A DNA stretch of 55,387 nucleotides, from contig CAJTOO010000016.1 in NCBI GenBank assembly GCA_910577735.1, positions 1 through 55,387 on the forward strand. The letters run 5' to 3'. The translations under genes and the position numbers were made by a program. This document shows, piece after piece, positions 9,016-17,517 of the stretch. The DNA is from an uncultured Lachnospiraceae bacterium (lineage in GTDB: Bacteria; Bacillota; Clostridia; Lachnospirales; Lachnospiraceae). Every line of letters starts with the position of its first letter. Positions within the stretch are counted from its first letter, which is position 1. The notes beneath the pieces were generated by a model. It saw only the letters and a list, made by a program, of their open reading frames with translations. It did no database searches and was not told where the DNA came from.

Positions 9016-9250
9016 GTTCCCCTCCAATCTGAAGCGTTTTCGCTAAGTCTGCCGTCAGCCTTCTTCTGAACTGCAGGCAGAATAACCAGTTCTTCCCGGC
9101 AAGCCGAAAACACTGCAACGCAACTATTTTCTTTCTACAATTCAGTATACCGCACCCGCCTGCCAGTCCGCAACTATAATTTATGACAACAGCCTGTCTC
9201 GGCCACGGACCATACCAGAAAACTGCCTGAAAACTATAAAAGTCCCCTTT

Positions 9251-9284
9251 TACGCAAAAGGACGCAGGCACCCGGCCTGCATCC
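9251..9284 (-). terminator. Rho-independent terminator after GH3 gene
   Basis: On the minus strand, GGATGCAGG and CCTGCGTCC pair around a 7-base loop, followed by TTTTGCG. It ends the GH3/ABC operon. The 9016-9300 stretch holds nothing else recognisable. Confidence 0.8.
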
Positions 9285-9299
9285 TTCCATATATCTCCC

Positions 9300-11423
9300 C
9301 TAAAACTCCACATCCACTTTCACACACGCATTTCCTGTCAGTTCTTCCGTCCGCTTATCCGGCTGTCCAGTCCCGGCAAAAAGAATATATTTCCTGCTCT
9401 CCTGTACGCGTTCCCCATCTTCATTAACCGCACAGAAAGCATCACCGGACACCTTTAGTTCAACACTTCGCCTTTCTCCTGATTCTAAGGAAACTTTCGC
9501 AAAAGCACAGAGACTGTAATTTGGCACCGCAAATGGTGACTCCAAATCCTTCACATACACCTGTACTGCATCTTTGGTCTCCACACTGCCCCGGTTAACC
9601 ACGTCTACCCGCAGCGTCACATCCCGTGAAGCATCCTCTTTTGTGGTAATCTCCGCATTCTCCACTGCCACATTTCCATAGGTCAGTCCATAACCGAAAG
9701 GATAAAGCGCTTCTTCCGTCATATAGCGGTAGGTTCTGCCTTTCATGCTGTAATCCTCAAAAGCAGGCATTCCAGCAAGAGAACGATAAAAGGTCACTGA
9801 CAATTTACCGGAAGGAGAAGCCTCCCCGAACAGGATATCTGCCACAGCCTTACCACCTCTGGCCCCCGGATACCACAACTGCAATACTGCCGCAGCCTTC
9901 TGATCTGCCAATGACAGATCAATGGCACTGCCTGCCAGCAGACACACGACCACCGGCTTTCCTACATTAAACACCGCTTCCATCAAATCTCTCTGACACT
10001 GCGGCAGGTTAAGATCTGCCTTATCCCCGGAAGCATAACTGTTACCGGTATCTCCTTCTTCGCCTTCCAGCGTCTCATTTAATCCAACACAGAGTATCAC
10101 CACATCACTATGTTTGGCTACCACAACTGCCTCTGCAATGCGGTCATTTTTCCAGGCAAGTTCTTCCACACGATCCTTGAACAAATGAGAGCCTTCCGAA
10201 TATAAAACTCTTCCATTAGGTCCGACTTTATCCTGTATTCCCTCTAATACAGTAATATATCTGGAGGAAGTCCCATGATAATTTCCTACCAAGGCCTCCC
10301 TGCTGTTGGCATTAGGCCCTATCACACCGATGGTTTTCCCATCCTGTACGTTAAGCGGCAGAATACCCTCATTCTTAAGAAGTACCACCGATTCCCTAGT
10401 AATCCGCTCCGCCACAGCCAGATGCTCTTCACACTCTACTTTATCATACGTAATCTGATCAAATTCATTCTCATCAAAGAGTCCCAGCAGAAACCGCGCC
10501 GTAAAAGCCCTCACTGCCGCCTCTGTGATTTCTTCTTCCGTCACAAGGCCTTCCTGCAATGCTTTTAACAAATGCAGATAGGTTACGCCGCAATTGATAT
10601 CACAGCCGGACTTTAAAGCTAAGGCCGCAGATTCTTCCATCGTATGGGTCACCATATGATTCTCATGAAAATCTTTAATCGCCCAACAGTCTGACACGTA
10701 GTGCCCTTTGAATCCCCATTCGTCCCTTAAAATCTCTTTCATCAGAGTCGGACTCCCGCAACAGGGTTCCCCATTGGTTCTGTTGTAAGCGCCCATCACC
10801 GCTTCCACACCGGCCTCCTGCACACAGGCTTTAAATGCCGGCAGATATGTCTCTGCCATATCCTTCTTTGACGCAACGGCATTAAATTCATGCCGCACCG
10901 CCTCCGGGCCGGAATGTACCGCAAAATGTTTCGCACAGGCCGCGGATTTCAGCACTTCTTCCTGATCGCCCTGCAGTCCTTCCACATAGGCCACACCCAT
11001 TCTGGAGGTCAGATACGGATCTTCTCCAAAAGTTTCCTGCCCTCTGCCCCATCTGGGATCTCTGAAGATATTCACATTGGGAGACCAAAAGGTCAGGCCT
11101 TTATAAATGTCCCTGTCACCTTCTGCCGAAAGCACATTATATTTTGCCCGTCCTTCCGTCGCTGCCACATCTCCTGCCTTATGTATCAGTTCTGTATCAA
11201 AAGTTGCCGCCATGCCGATTGCCTGCGGGAAACTGGTCGCCACACCTGCTCTTGCCACACCATGAAGCGCCTCTCCCCACCAGTTATACGCAGGAATCCC
11301 CAGCCTGTCAATCGGCGGCGCATCATAGCGCAGCTGGGAGGCCCGCTCCTCCACCGTCATCCGGCTTACTAACTCTTTTGCACGCTCTCTTGCCTTTGCC
11401 CTGGCTTTATCACGATTCACCAT
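9300..11423 (-). CDS. Glycoside hydrolase family 3 (beta-xylosidase/glucosidase type)
   Basis: 707 aa with the standard three parts: a GH3 TIM barrel (about 20-310), an alpha/beta sandwich (about 340-565) and a C-terminal fibronectin type III-like domain (about 600-690). AYNWWGEALHGVARAG near residue 45 is typical of the beta-xylosidase / alpha-arabinofuranosidase branch. The nucleophile is Asp245 in HYVSDCWAI. There is no signal peptide, so it probably acts in the cytoplasm on imported oligosaccharides, which fits the ABC importer encoded just upstream. Xyloside over glucoside is a family-level guess. Last gene of the SBP-permease-permease-GH3 operon. Confidence 0.92.
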   Translation of the reverse strand: MVNRDKARAKARERAKELVSRMTVEERASQLRYDAPPIDRLGIPAYNWWGEALHGVARAGVATSFPQAIGMAATFDTELIHKAGDVAATEGRAKYNVLSAEGDRDIYKGLTFWSPNVNIFRDPRWGRGQETFGEDPYLTSRMGVAYVEGLQGDQEEVLKSAACAKHFAVHSGPEAVRHEFNAVASKKDMAETYLPAFKACVQEAGVEAVMGAYNRTNGEPCCGSPTLMKEILRDEWGFKGHYVSDCWAIKDFHENHMVTHTMEESAALALKSGCDINCGVTYLHLLKALQEGLVTEEEITEAAVRAFTARFLLGLFDENEFDQITYDKVECEEHLAVAERITRESVVLLKNEGILPLNVQDGKTIGVIGPNANSREALVGNYHGTSSRYITVLEGIQDKVGPNGRVLYSEGSHLFKDRVEELAWKNDRIAEAVVVAKHSDVVILCVGLNETLEGEEGDTGNSYASGDKADLNLPQCQRDLMEAVFNVGKPVVVCLLAGSAIDLSLADQKAAAVLQLWYPGARGGKAVADILFGEASPSGKLSVTFYRSLAGMPAFEDYSMKGRTYRYMTEEALYPFGYGLTYGNVAVENAEITTKEDASRDVTLRVDVVNRGSVETKDAVQVYVKDLESPFAVPNYSLCAFAKVSLESGERRSVELKVSGDAFCAVNEDGERVQESRKYILFAGTGQPDKRTEELTGNACVKVDVEF

Positions 11424-11523
11424 ACCTTCGTTTTCCTTCCCGTCTCTGCCATCATTGTCTACAGTTATGAATCACTCTGCCGCAAATAAATTGATATTGC
11501 TGCAACCATGCCTCCACCGTGCG

Positions 11524-12366
11524 CTAACCTTTCACGGCACCGGCTGTCAGACCTTCCACAATCTGATTACTGAATATACAGTATACAACAATTGTAGGTA
11601 TGATAGCAATGACAATCGCCGCAAACATCTGCGAATAGTTTGTATTATATGGTCCCACGAACTTTGACAGAGATACCGGCAGTGTCTTCTTGGTATCTTC
11701 GGAAATAAATACCATCGCCAGAAGCAGTTCATTCCAGTTGGCCACAAAAGTCATCAATCCTGTCACAAAAAGTCCCGTCCTGGAAAGCGGCAGTGCAATA
11801 TGTGTAAAGGATCTGTAGATAGAACAACCGTCAATGCAGGCTGACTCAAACAGCTCATTCGGGAGACTCTGGAAAAATCCTGTCATGATAAAGATTGTAA
11901 TCGGCAGCGACAACGTCAGGTACGGCAGTATCAATCCTGCCTGACTGTTGGTCAGATGCATCTTGGAAAATCTGGTAAACACCGGAATCAAAATACAATG
12001 CACCGGAATCATCATGCCTGTCAGAAAATATGTCATCATCACGCCTGATAACTTCCATCTCATCCTGCCGATGGCAAAAGCCGCCATAGACCCTATCAGC
12101 AGACAGAGAATCAGCGTAATGCCGCAGACAAAGATTGAATTTAATGTTGCAGTACCCAGCCGGCCCGCAGTCCATGCAAAGGTATAATTTTCAATCATCG
12201 GCCTCTCCGGCAATGCCCAAGGCGAAACAAACAGGGTCTTATCATCTTTTAAAGAAACATAGACAACCCACAAAAGAGGCAGTAAATAAACAACAGCCAG
12301 AAGTGACAAAAACAGATAGATGATTTTCGTTATGATTTTTGATTTCTTTTTTCCTGCTTTATTCAT
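11524..12366 (-). CDS. Sugar ABC transporter permease, MalG type
   Basis: 280 aa with six predicted membrane segments. It carries the binding-protein-dependent transport permease loop (EAA motif) as FESACIDGCSIYRSFTHIALPLS. It would pair with the other permease as the membrane channel of a carbohydrate ABC importer (CUT1 family). AGGAGG precedes the ATG. No ATPase is encoded in this operon, which is normal for clostridial CUT1 systems served by a shared MsmK/MalK-like ATPase elsewhere (known family behaviour, not seen here). Confidence 0.92.
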   Translation of the reverse strand: MNKAGKKKSKIITKIIYLFLSLLAVVYLLPLLWVVYVSLKDDKTLFVSPWALPERPMIENYTFAWTAGRLGTATLNSIFVCGITLILCLLIGSMAAFAIGRMRWKLSGVMMTYFLTGMMIPVHCILIPVFTRFSKMHLTNSQAGLILPYLTLSLPITIFIMTGFFQSLPNELFESACIDGCSIYRSFTHIALPLSRTGLFVTGLMTFVANWNELLLAMVFISEDTKKTLPVSLSKFVGPYNTNYSQMFAAIVIAIIPTIVVYCIFSNQIVEGLTAGAVKG

Positions 12367-12380
12367 ACTTTGTCGCCTCC

Positions 12381-13268
12381 TTACATTTCATAATTATCAA
12401 CTTTAACAAATTTGTTGATGATAAACGTCACAATCAGGCACATTACCAGAAGCACCGTACCAATGGCACTGGCATATCCGTATTTAAAATACTTAAATCC
12501 CTGTGTGTAAAGATGGGTTGCCAGCACGTCTGTCATATGATTCGGCCCGCCTTCTGTCATGTTAAAGATCAGATCAAAGAACTTCAGGGAGCCAATGGCG
12601 TTTAACGACATCGCTGTGGCTACCATGGGCCGAATCAAAGGCAGGGTAATATGACGGAATGCCTGTGCCTTGGTACAGCCGTCTATGTAAGATGCTTCAT
12701 ACAAAGAATTGCTGATTCCGGAAATCTGCGCCATATACAGCATCATGGACTGTCCTACATACTGCCACAGAGAAACCGACGCAATTACCCACATGGGAAG
12801 AATGATAAAGCCCTTGGTATCCATCAGCCAAAGAGGCCCTTCAATACCAAACTGCGCCAGAATCTGATTAATACCCAGTTTCGGTGTGAAAACGAACATC
12901 CACAAAAGACCCAGAGCTGCTGACGACAATACGCAGGGCAGATAATAAACGTTTTTAAAGAAATCCCGGCCCTTCTTGATATTGGTCAGAAGAGCTGCCA
13001 GGATCAGACCTGCAATCAGCTGCGTCACAACCGAGAAAATAAGGAAAAACAAGGAATTTTTCAGGGCAATTTTCATGGTTCTGTCTATGGTAAACAACTG
13101 TTTGTAATTTTCTAATCCAATAAACTCCGGCTTTGTCAATGCATTGTAATCACAAAAGGAATAATAAACTGATTGGCAGATTGGAATAAACAATACGAAT
13201 GTAAATAACAGGAAAGCCGGTGCAACAAATACAATAATCGCTTTTTTATCTCGTAATAATTTGTCCAT
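12381..13268 (-). CDS. Sugar ABC transporter permease, MalF/UgpA type
   Basis: 295 aa starting MDKLLRDKKAIIV after a GGAGGTG site; the frame extends upstream to 13334 without a ribosome site. Six membrane segments, with the EAA loop as YEASYIDGCTKAQAFRHITLPLIRP. It is the partner of the MalG-type permease 14 bases downstream. Expression relative to the solute-binding protein is probably lowered by the hairpin at 13295-13320. Confidence 0.92.
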   Translation of the reverse strand: MDKLLRDKKAIIVFVAPAFLLFTFVLFIPICQSVYYSFCDYNALTKPEFIGLENYKQLFTIDRTMKIALKNSLFFLIFSVVTQLIAGLILAALLTNIKKGRDFFKNVYYLPCVLSSAALGLLWMFVFTPKLGINQILAQFGIEGPLWLMDTKGFIILPMWVIASVSLWQYVGQSMMLYMAQISGISNSLYEASYIDGCTKAQAFRHITLPLIRPMVATAMSLNAIGSLKFFDLIFNMTEGGPNHMTDVLATHLYTQGFKYFKYGYASAIGTVLLVMCLIVTFIINKFVKVDNYEM

Positions 13269-13284
13269 ACACACCTCCAAAGTC

Positions 13285-13320
13285 TTAGAAAAATGCAGGA
13301 TTGGATTGCTCCAATCCTGC
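13285..13320 (-). terminator. Hairpin between solute-binding protein and permease genes
   Basis: A perfect 11-bp stem (GCAGGATTGGA / TCCAATCCTGC, loop of 4) at 13295-13320, followed on the minus strand by ATTTTTC. It lies inside the operon, so it is likely a partial terminator or 3' mRNA stabiliser giving excess binding protein over permease. Confidence 0.8.
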
Positions 13321-13348
13321 CTATCATGTATCATAATGCTTTTACTGA

Positions 13349-14698
13349 TTATTTATTCCAGACATTATTCTTATAGAAATCTTCCACTGTCGCAAGTCCT
13401 TCCTCTACAGGAGTACCCAGATAGATAGCAACCATCGCATCATCAAAACATGCGCCAGCCTCTGTGGTAGCCATGGACTCATTATAGAAACCGAAGGTAG
13501 ATTTTGCATTGCCGAATACATCCATTACATATTCAAGCTGTGCAGGTGCCTTAGCAGCATCATACTCTACTGTAGTTACCGGAATCTTACCGCCAACCTC
13601 AGCTGTATACTTCTGAGCCGTGTCATCTGTAAAGTACTTCATGAAAGCGATAACTGCTTCCGGATGCGCTGTGGTTGCGCTCATGGCAAGACTGTCGGAC
13701 TTCGCAATAACTCTGCCGTCTGTACCAGGGAAAGCGAATACGCCGCACTTGTTCTCGAACTCAGGATTTGCACCGTTAATCTGTGCGATTGCCCAGGAAC
13801 CCTGAATCAGCATTGCTGCCTCTTCGTTGTAGAAGTTAGCTGTAGCAACATCGTTTGTATCACCAGCTGCTGTAGGCTGGAAATACTTGGAAATCTCAAT
13901 CAGCTTATTGGTTGCATTCACTACATTAGCATCAAGCCAGGAAGCTTTACCCTCATCAATCGCTGCAAGGTCTACGCCTTCTGAATCACAAAGGTAACCA
14001 GCCAGCATGGATAAGCACCATGCGGTACCTGCGGAGATGGTAAGCGGTGTGTAACCAGCTGCCTGCAGTTTGTCACAGGCATCCAGCAGTCCCTGCCAGT
14101 CTGTAGGCATCGTGGAAATACCAGCAGCCTCAAACATTTCTGTATTATAGAATACACATGCTGCTGCAATATTTAACGGTACTGCATAAATCTTGCCGTC
14201 ATAAGTCTGCTGTGAGAATGCACCCTCACCACCATTAAAGGTATCCAGCCAGCCGTCAGCTTTTAAGTATTCTGTCAAATCCGCTGCTACGCCGGGATCA
14301 ACATACACGTCAAGGTTCGGACCAGGGCTTACGATAAAGCAGTCCGGTGTCTCCCCTGCTGCCACCAGGGCATTCAGCTTCGCATAATACTCTTCCAGAT
14401 TGGTGGTCACTACATTGACATGATATTTGCCTTCATAGTCCTTGTTAAATCTCTCAACGGTCTCACGATAACCTATGGAAATCAAATCTTCCGTAGCGTT
14501 TAAATCATCCCAGAACATCCAGGTAATCTCTTCCACGCCCTCACTGGCCGCCGGTGCCGCTGCGTCTGTGCCGGATGATGCCGTATCCGTGCTGCCGCTG
14601 TTGTCAGCAGCAGGTGCATCGCTTCCACCGCCGCAGCCGACTAACATGGATGCAACCATGGCCGTGCTGAGTAAAACTGATAACACTTTCTTCTTCAT
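13349..14698 (-). CDS. Sugar ABC transporter solute-binding lipoprotein
   Basis: 449 aa from MKKKVLSVLLSTAMVASMLVGCGGG: a signal peptide with lipobox LVGC, so lipid-anchored outside the membrane, followed by a low-complexity Asp/Ala/Ser/Thr linker. The mature part is a family 1 extracellular solute-binding protein (EITWMFWDDLNATED start, DGKIYAVPLNIAAACVFYNTEMFEAAG, and ML(I)QGSWAIAQI). It captures a sugar or oligosaccharide for the two permeases downstream. The start is chosen from the GGGAGG site; upstream in-frame codons are promoter DNA. First gene of the operon, divergent from the AraC regulator. Confidence 0.93.
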   Translation of the reverse strand: MKKKVLSVLLSTAMVASMLVGCGGGSDAPAADNSGSTDTASSGTDAAAPAASEGVEEITWMFWDDLNATEDLISIGYRETVERFNKDYEGKYHVNVVTTNLEEYYAKLNALVAAGETPDCFIVSPGPNLDVYVDPGVAADLTEYLKADGWLDTFNGGEGAFSQQTYDGKIYAVPLNIAAACVFYNTEMFEAAGISTMPTDWQGLLDACDKLQAAGYTPLTISAGTAWCLSMLAGYLCDSEGVDLAAIDEGKASWLDANVVNATNKLIEISKYFQPTAAGDTNDVATANFYNEEAAMLIQGSWAIAQINGANPEFENKCGVFAFPGTDGRVIAKSDSLAMSATTAHPEAVIAFMKYFTDDTAQKYTAEVGGKIPVTTVEYDAAKAPAQLEYVMDVFGNAKSTFGFYNESMATTEAGACFDDAMVAIYLGTPVEEGLATVEDFYKNNVWNK

Positions 14699-14777
14699 GT
14701 AAAAACCTCCCTTTGCTATTTTTGCATATTTTGCATTAAAAACTGTATCACAAACTACAGTTTTTCGTCGCAAATAT

Positions 14778-14858
14778 AGTATATCAAAGGGTATGAGCAT
14801 ATTCTTTTTAATAATTGCTCTATATATCACAAAAATTGCTTTTATTTAATTTCTTGCT
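14778..14858 (-). promoter_or_regulatory. Promoter with AraC-type half-site repeats for the ABC-GH3 operon
   Basis: On the minus strand a TATACT -10 lies at 14783-14778 with no good -35. AGCAATTATT begins at 14819, AGCAATTTTT at 14840 and AGCAAGAAAT at 14858. The first two are 21 bp apart, the spacing of AraC I1/I2 half-sites, and the proximal one reaches the -35 position. This is what an activator-dependent promoter should look like. Assignment to the neighbouring AraC protein is inferred. Confidence 0.6.
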
Positions 14859-15008
14859 ATCATCATTTTGCCCTTTTTATATATTTTTCTCATACATTTA
14901 TAGTCATATTTTGCCAAAGTTGACTTCTTCCGCTTATGTTTTTCATAGTATTTTGTATATTTTATGTTTATTTCTTTGTCCTTTTGTGCTAGTATAGAAA
15001 TGCAAAAA

Positions 15009-15059
15009 AGCAATTTTTATAATAAAACAAGCAACTATTAAATACTCATAGCAATTTTT
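15009..15059 (+). promoter_or_regulatory. AGCAA half-site cluster upstream of the araC-type gene
   Basis: AGCAATTTTT at 15009, AGCAACTATT at 15030 and AGCAATTTTT at 15050 are direct repeats 21 and 20 bp apart. They are the same motif as on the opposite strand at 14819-14858. A candidate promoter (TAGTAT at 14990-14995) lies just upstream, so binding here could autorepress. The rest of 14699-15136 holds no gene. Confidence 0.55.
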
Positions 15060-15136
15060 GTCAATCTCAACCGGCAGCCTGACGCTAAGCTGCAAGACAC
15101 GTCCGGTTTTCAGTACAGAAGGGAGTTATCCATAAT

Positions 15137-15994
15137 ATGATCGAAGTATTAAACGGCATCAAAGAAACCGTCATCTATGAGAGTATCGAAGGATTCAAAC
15201 TTCATGATAATACCAATTATGAGGCCTATCCCGAGCATTGGCATACCCCCATAGAAATCATCATGCCACTCAAAAATCATTATAATGTCTCTAACAAGAA
15301 TGCATTCTTTACTTTACAGGAAGGGGATATCCTCTTCCTCAATTCCGGTGTTCTCCATGGTATGCCATCCACCATTCACGGAGAGCGGCTGATTCTCCAG
15401 GTAGACTTTGCTCTTTTACATAACGTAGCGGGAATCGAATCCACTCTGTCCACCATCCCCCAGGCGCTGCTGCTCACACCGGAAACCGCACCCTCAATCC
15501 ACGAGCAATTAAAGCAGCTGATGCTCAACATCTTCACGGAGTATTACAGCGGCTCCATCCTGATCGGGGCTTCCATCTATGCCAAATTTCTTGAGATGCT
15601 GGTTCTAATAGGCCGCGAATACTCAGGCCAGAGAACAGCCTTTGACACGACTTCCCACAAGCAGAAAGAACACGCGGAAAAATTTATGAGCATCTGTAAC
15701 TATATCCAAGAACATTGTACAGAGGACCTGTGCCTGGACGATGTCGCCGCCATCGCAGGATTCAGTAAATATCATTTTACAAGACTCTTTAAAAATTTTA
15801 CGGGAACCTCTTTTTACAAATATCTGAATAAGAAGAGAATAGAACACGCGGAAAAACTTTTGGTGGATCCGGAACTTTCCATCACCGAAGTCGCCCTGCA
15901 GTCAGGGTTTTCAAGTCTCTCCGCGTTCATCCGAATGTTTAAGCTGATCAAGGACTGTACGCCCACCGAATTCCGCAATCTCTATGAATATTGA
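15137..15994 (+). CDS. AraC-family regulator with cupin sensor domain
   Basis: 285 aa. The N-terminal domain (about 10-140) is a cupin-like ligand-binding fold (EHWHTPIEIIMPL, LNSGVLHGMPS). The C-terminal about 95 residues are the double helix-turn-helix of AraC/XylS proteins (LDDVAAIAGFSKYHFTRLFK and ITEVALQSGFSSLSAFIRMFK). It lies divergent from the solute-binding protein/permease/GH3 operon and is its likely activator, responding to a sugar. AAGGGAG precedes the ATG. The stop is 10 bases from the convergent deacetylase stop. Confidence 0.92.
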   Translation: MIEVLNGIKETVIYESIEGFKLHDNTNYEAYPEHWHTPIEIIMPLKNHYNVSNKNAFFTLQEGDILFLNSGVLHGMPSTIHGERLILQVDFALLHNVAGIESTLSTIPQALLLTPETAPSIHEQLKQLMLNIFTEYYSGSILIGASIYAKFLEMLVLIGREYSGQRTAFDTTSHKQKEHAEKFMSICNYIQEHCTEDLCLDDVAAIAGFSKYHFTRLFKNFTGTSFYKYLNKKRIEHAEKLLVDPELSITEVALQSGFSSLSAFIRMFKLIKDCTPTEFRNLYEY

Positions 15995-16004
15995 GACCTT
16001 ACCG

Positions 16005-16844
16005 TCAGGATTGCTTTTCCCCGCAAAGAGTAAGGCTCATTCCCGCCGGTACACAGGCTTTGGTATAGCCAATCATCAGATAAACCGGCGTGGCGGTGGG
16101 ATTATATATGATCCTGCCGTCCGCCGACATCACCAGGGAGCGAATAGCCGTCACATACTCATAAATCTCTATGTTCGTCGCATACCACACATCTTCCCTT
16201 CCCTGCAGCGCCTCACAGATATGCCTGATATGATCCCAGTTATTCTCCCGCTCAAACTCGAAACTGTGCCCCCAGATATAGAAAAGCGCCAGGTTCCGAT
16301 ACATGGGCGGATTTAAGAAATCCTCAATCATCGCATCCGTCACCTTATTGTGATGACAGGTTGGATGCCAGCACATAAAATCCCCCGGCAGATTGAAGTT
16401 CATCCGGTCTTCCACCGTCCTGGCATACACAATGCCAAGCTGCCTGGCCGTCTCCATCAGGCGGTCACTGTATTCTCCAAAGGGATAGGAAAATCCCCGC
16501 ACAATCCGATTCGTATACCCCTCCAGGGCACGCCTGTCCTCTAAAAGTTCCCGCACCATCATCCCCTGCGACAGTTCATTAAAAAAGGGATGCGTCACCG
16601 CATGACAGGCCACTTCATGGTTATCATAAAGCGTGCCCACCTCATCCTTTGTAATATATTCCCTCTCACCAAGCGTCCCGCTGTTTAAGTGAAAGGTCCC
16701 CTTCATCCCATACTGGTCAAATATGCTCACCAGTCTTCTGTCATAAATCTGGGCATCATCATAACTGAATGTTACCGCCTTATCCTTCCCCTCCGGAAAC
16801 AGGAATTCAATCATATCGGGTGTTCTCTTTTCTGTAAGCGCCAT
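16005..16844 (-). CDS. Polysaccharide deacetylase family protein
   Basis: 279 aa NodB-type carbohydrate esterase. Motif 1 is TFSYDDA, motif 2 the metal-binding CHAVTHPFF (H-x3-H) and motif 3 GFSYPFGEYSD. There is no signal peptide, so it may act on an intracellular substrate, unlike cell-wall deacetylases. The second Asp of motif 1 is kept, but the usual TFDDG is TFSYDDA, a divergence shared by a subgroup of these proteins. The start is chosen because AAAAGGAG precedes MALTEKR; a longer frame reaches 16874. Downstream of the zinc-ribbon protein on the same strand. Confidence 0.85.
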   Translation of the reverse strand: MALTEKRTPDMIEFLFPEGKDKAVTFSYDDAQIYDRRLVSIFDQYGMKGTFHLNSGTLGEREYITKDEVGTLYDNHEVACHAVTHPFFNELSQGMMVRELLEDRRALEGYTNRIVRGFSYPFGEYSDRLMETARQLGIVYARTVEDRMNFNLPGDFMCWHPTCHHNKVTDAMIEDFLNPPMYRNLALFYIWGHSFEFERENNWDHIRHICEALQGREDVWYATNIEIYEYVTAIRSLVMSADGRIIYNPTATPVYLMIGYTKACVPAGMSLTLCGEKQS

Positions 16845-16910
16845 TGCTTCCACTCCTTTTACTCTAACCAACATGTTACCGCCTTAGCGTTTCCTACTGT
16901 TCATCTTCCA

Positions 16911-17498
16911 CTAATTCAGGGGTTCTCTGCAAAAATAACAACTGTATCTTGTTCTCGGTGTCATAGGCACCAGATTCTCCGCTGCACAGTAAGCGCAGTT
17001 CACGCACCGGCTGTTGGGAGGAATGGGATCGCCGTCCAGGTGTCTGCCTGCCACCGCAAAACCGCCTTTTGCTTCTCGCAGACGTCTTTCCTCCTCCCAC
17101 TTTTCCCTGGCGTGTTCTCTGGCATCCTCCTCTGCCTTTTTGGCCAAATAAGCTGTGGTGGATTCTTCTTCTGCAGCAGACTCCGGCATCTTTACCCCAG
17201 TTCCCGTCTGCGCGCCAGGCATGGGAACCGGCGTTCTCTGCGCATTAGGCACATTCCTGCCCGGCTTCCCCTGCATCCCTGTTCCTGTGTGAGACCAGGG
17301 CATATTCTGTCCCCAGTGTCCGTTCCTGGAATTCCGGTTCTGCGGCATCCGGCCATTGTTCTGATTACTATTTGTACCGGCCGTATGTACCGTAGTGTTG
17401 GGCGTCTGCCCGCCGCCGTAACCCCCGCCGTTCTTTCTTTTCTTAATGAGATAATAAATGAGCCCCCAAATCACAATTATCTGAATTAACCCCAGCAT
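16911..17498 (-). CDS. Membrane protein with C-terminal zinc ribbon
   Basis: 195 aa. One N-terminal membrane segment (MLGLIQIIVIWGLIYYLI), then a Gly/Asn/Gln/Pro-rich low-complexity region (about 25-110), a charged helix (AKKAEEDAREHAREKWEEERRL), and a C-terminal zinc ribbon with CVNCAYC ... CYFC cysteine pairs. The cytoplasmic ribbon suggests a protein or nucleic-acid contact, but no function is known to me. Its ATG is 19 bases after the holA stop, so it is probably co-transcribed with holA. Confidence 0.7.
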   Translation of the reverse strand: MLGLIQIIVIWGLIYYLIKKRKNGGGYGGGQTPNTTVHTAGTNSNQNNGRMPQNRNSRNGHWGQNMPWSHTGTGMQGKPGRNVPNAQRTPVPMPGAQTGTGVKMPESAAEEESTTAYLAKKAEEDAREHAREKWEEERRLREAKGGFAVAGRHLDGDPIPPNSRCVNCAYCAAENLVPMTPRTRYSCYFCREPLN

Positions 17499-17517
17499 CC
17501 TTTCTCCTCCTCAACCC

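Noticed and set aside
8903..9313. 136-codon minus-strand frame between thrH and GH3
   Set aside because: Overlaps thrH in another frame and the GH3 terminator; no ribosome site.
16689..17489. 266-codon open frame on the plus strand
   Set aside because: Shadow of the deacetylase and zinc-ribbon genes; no family features.
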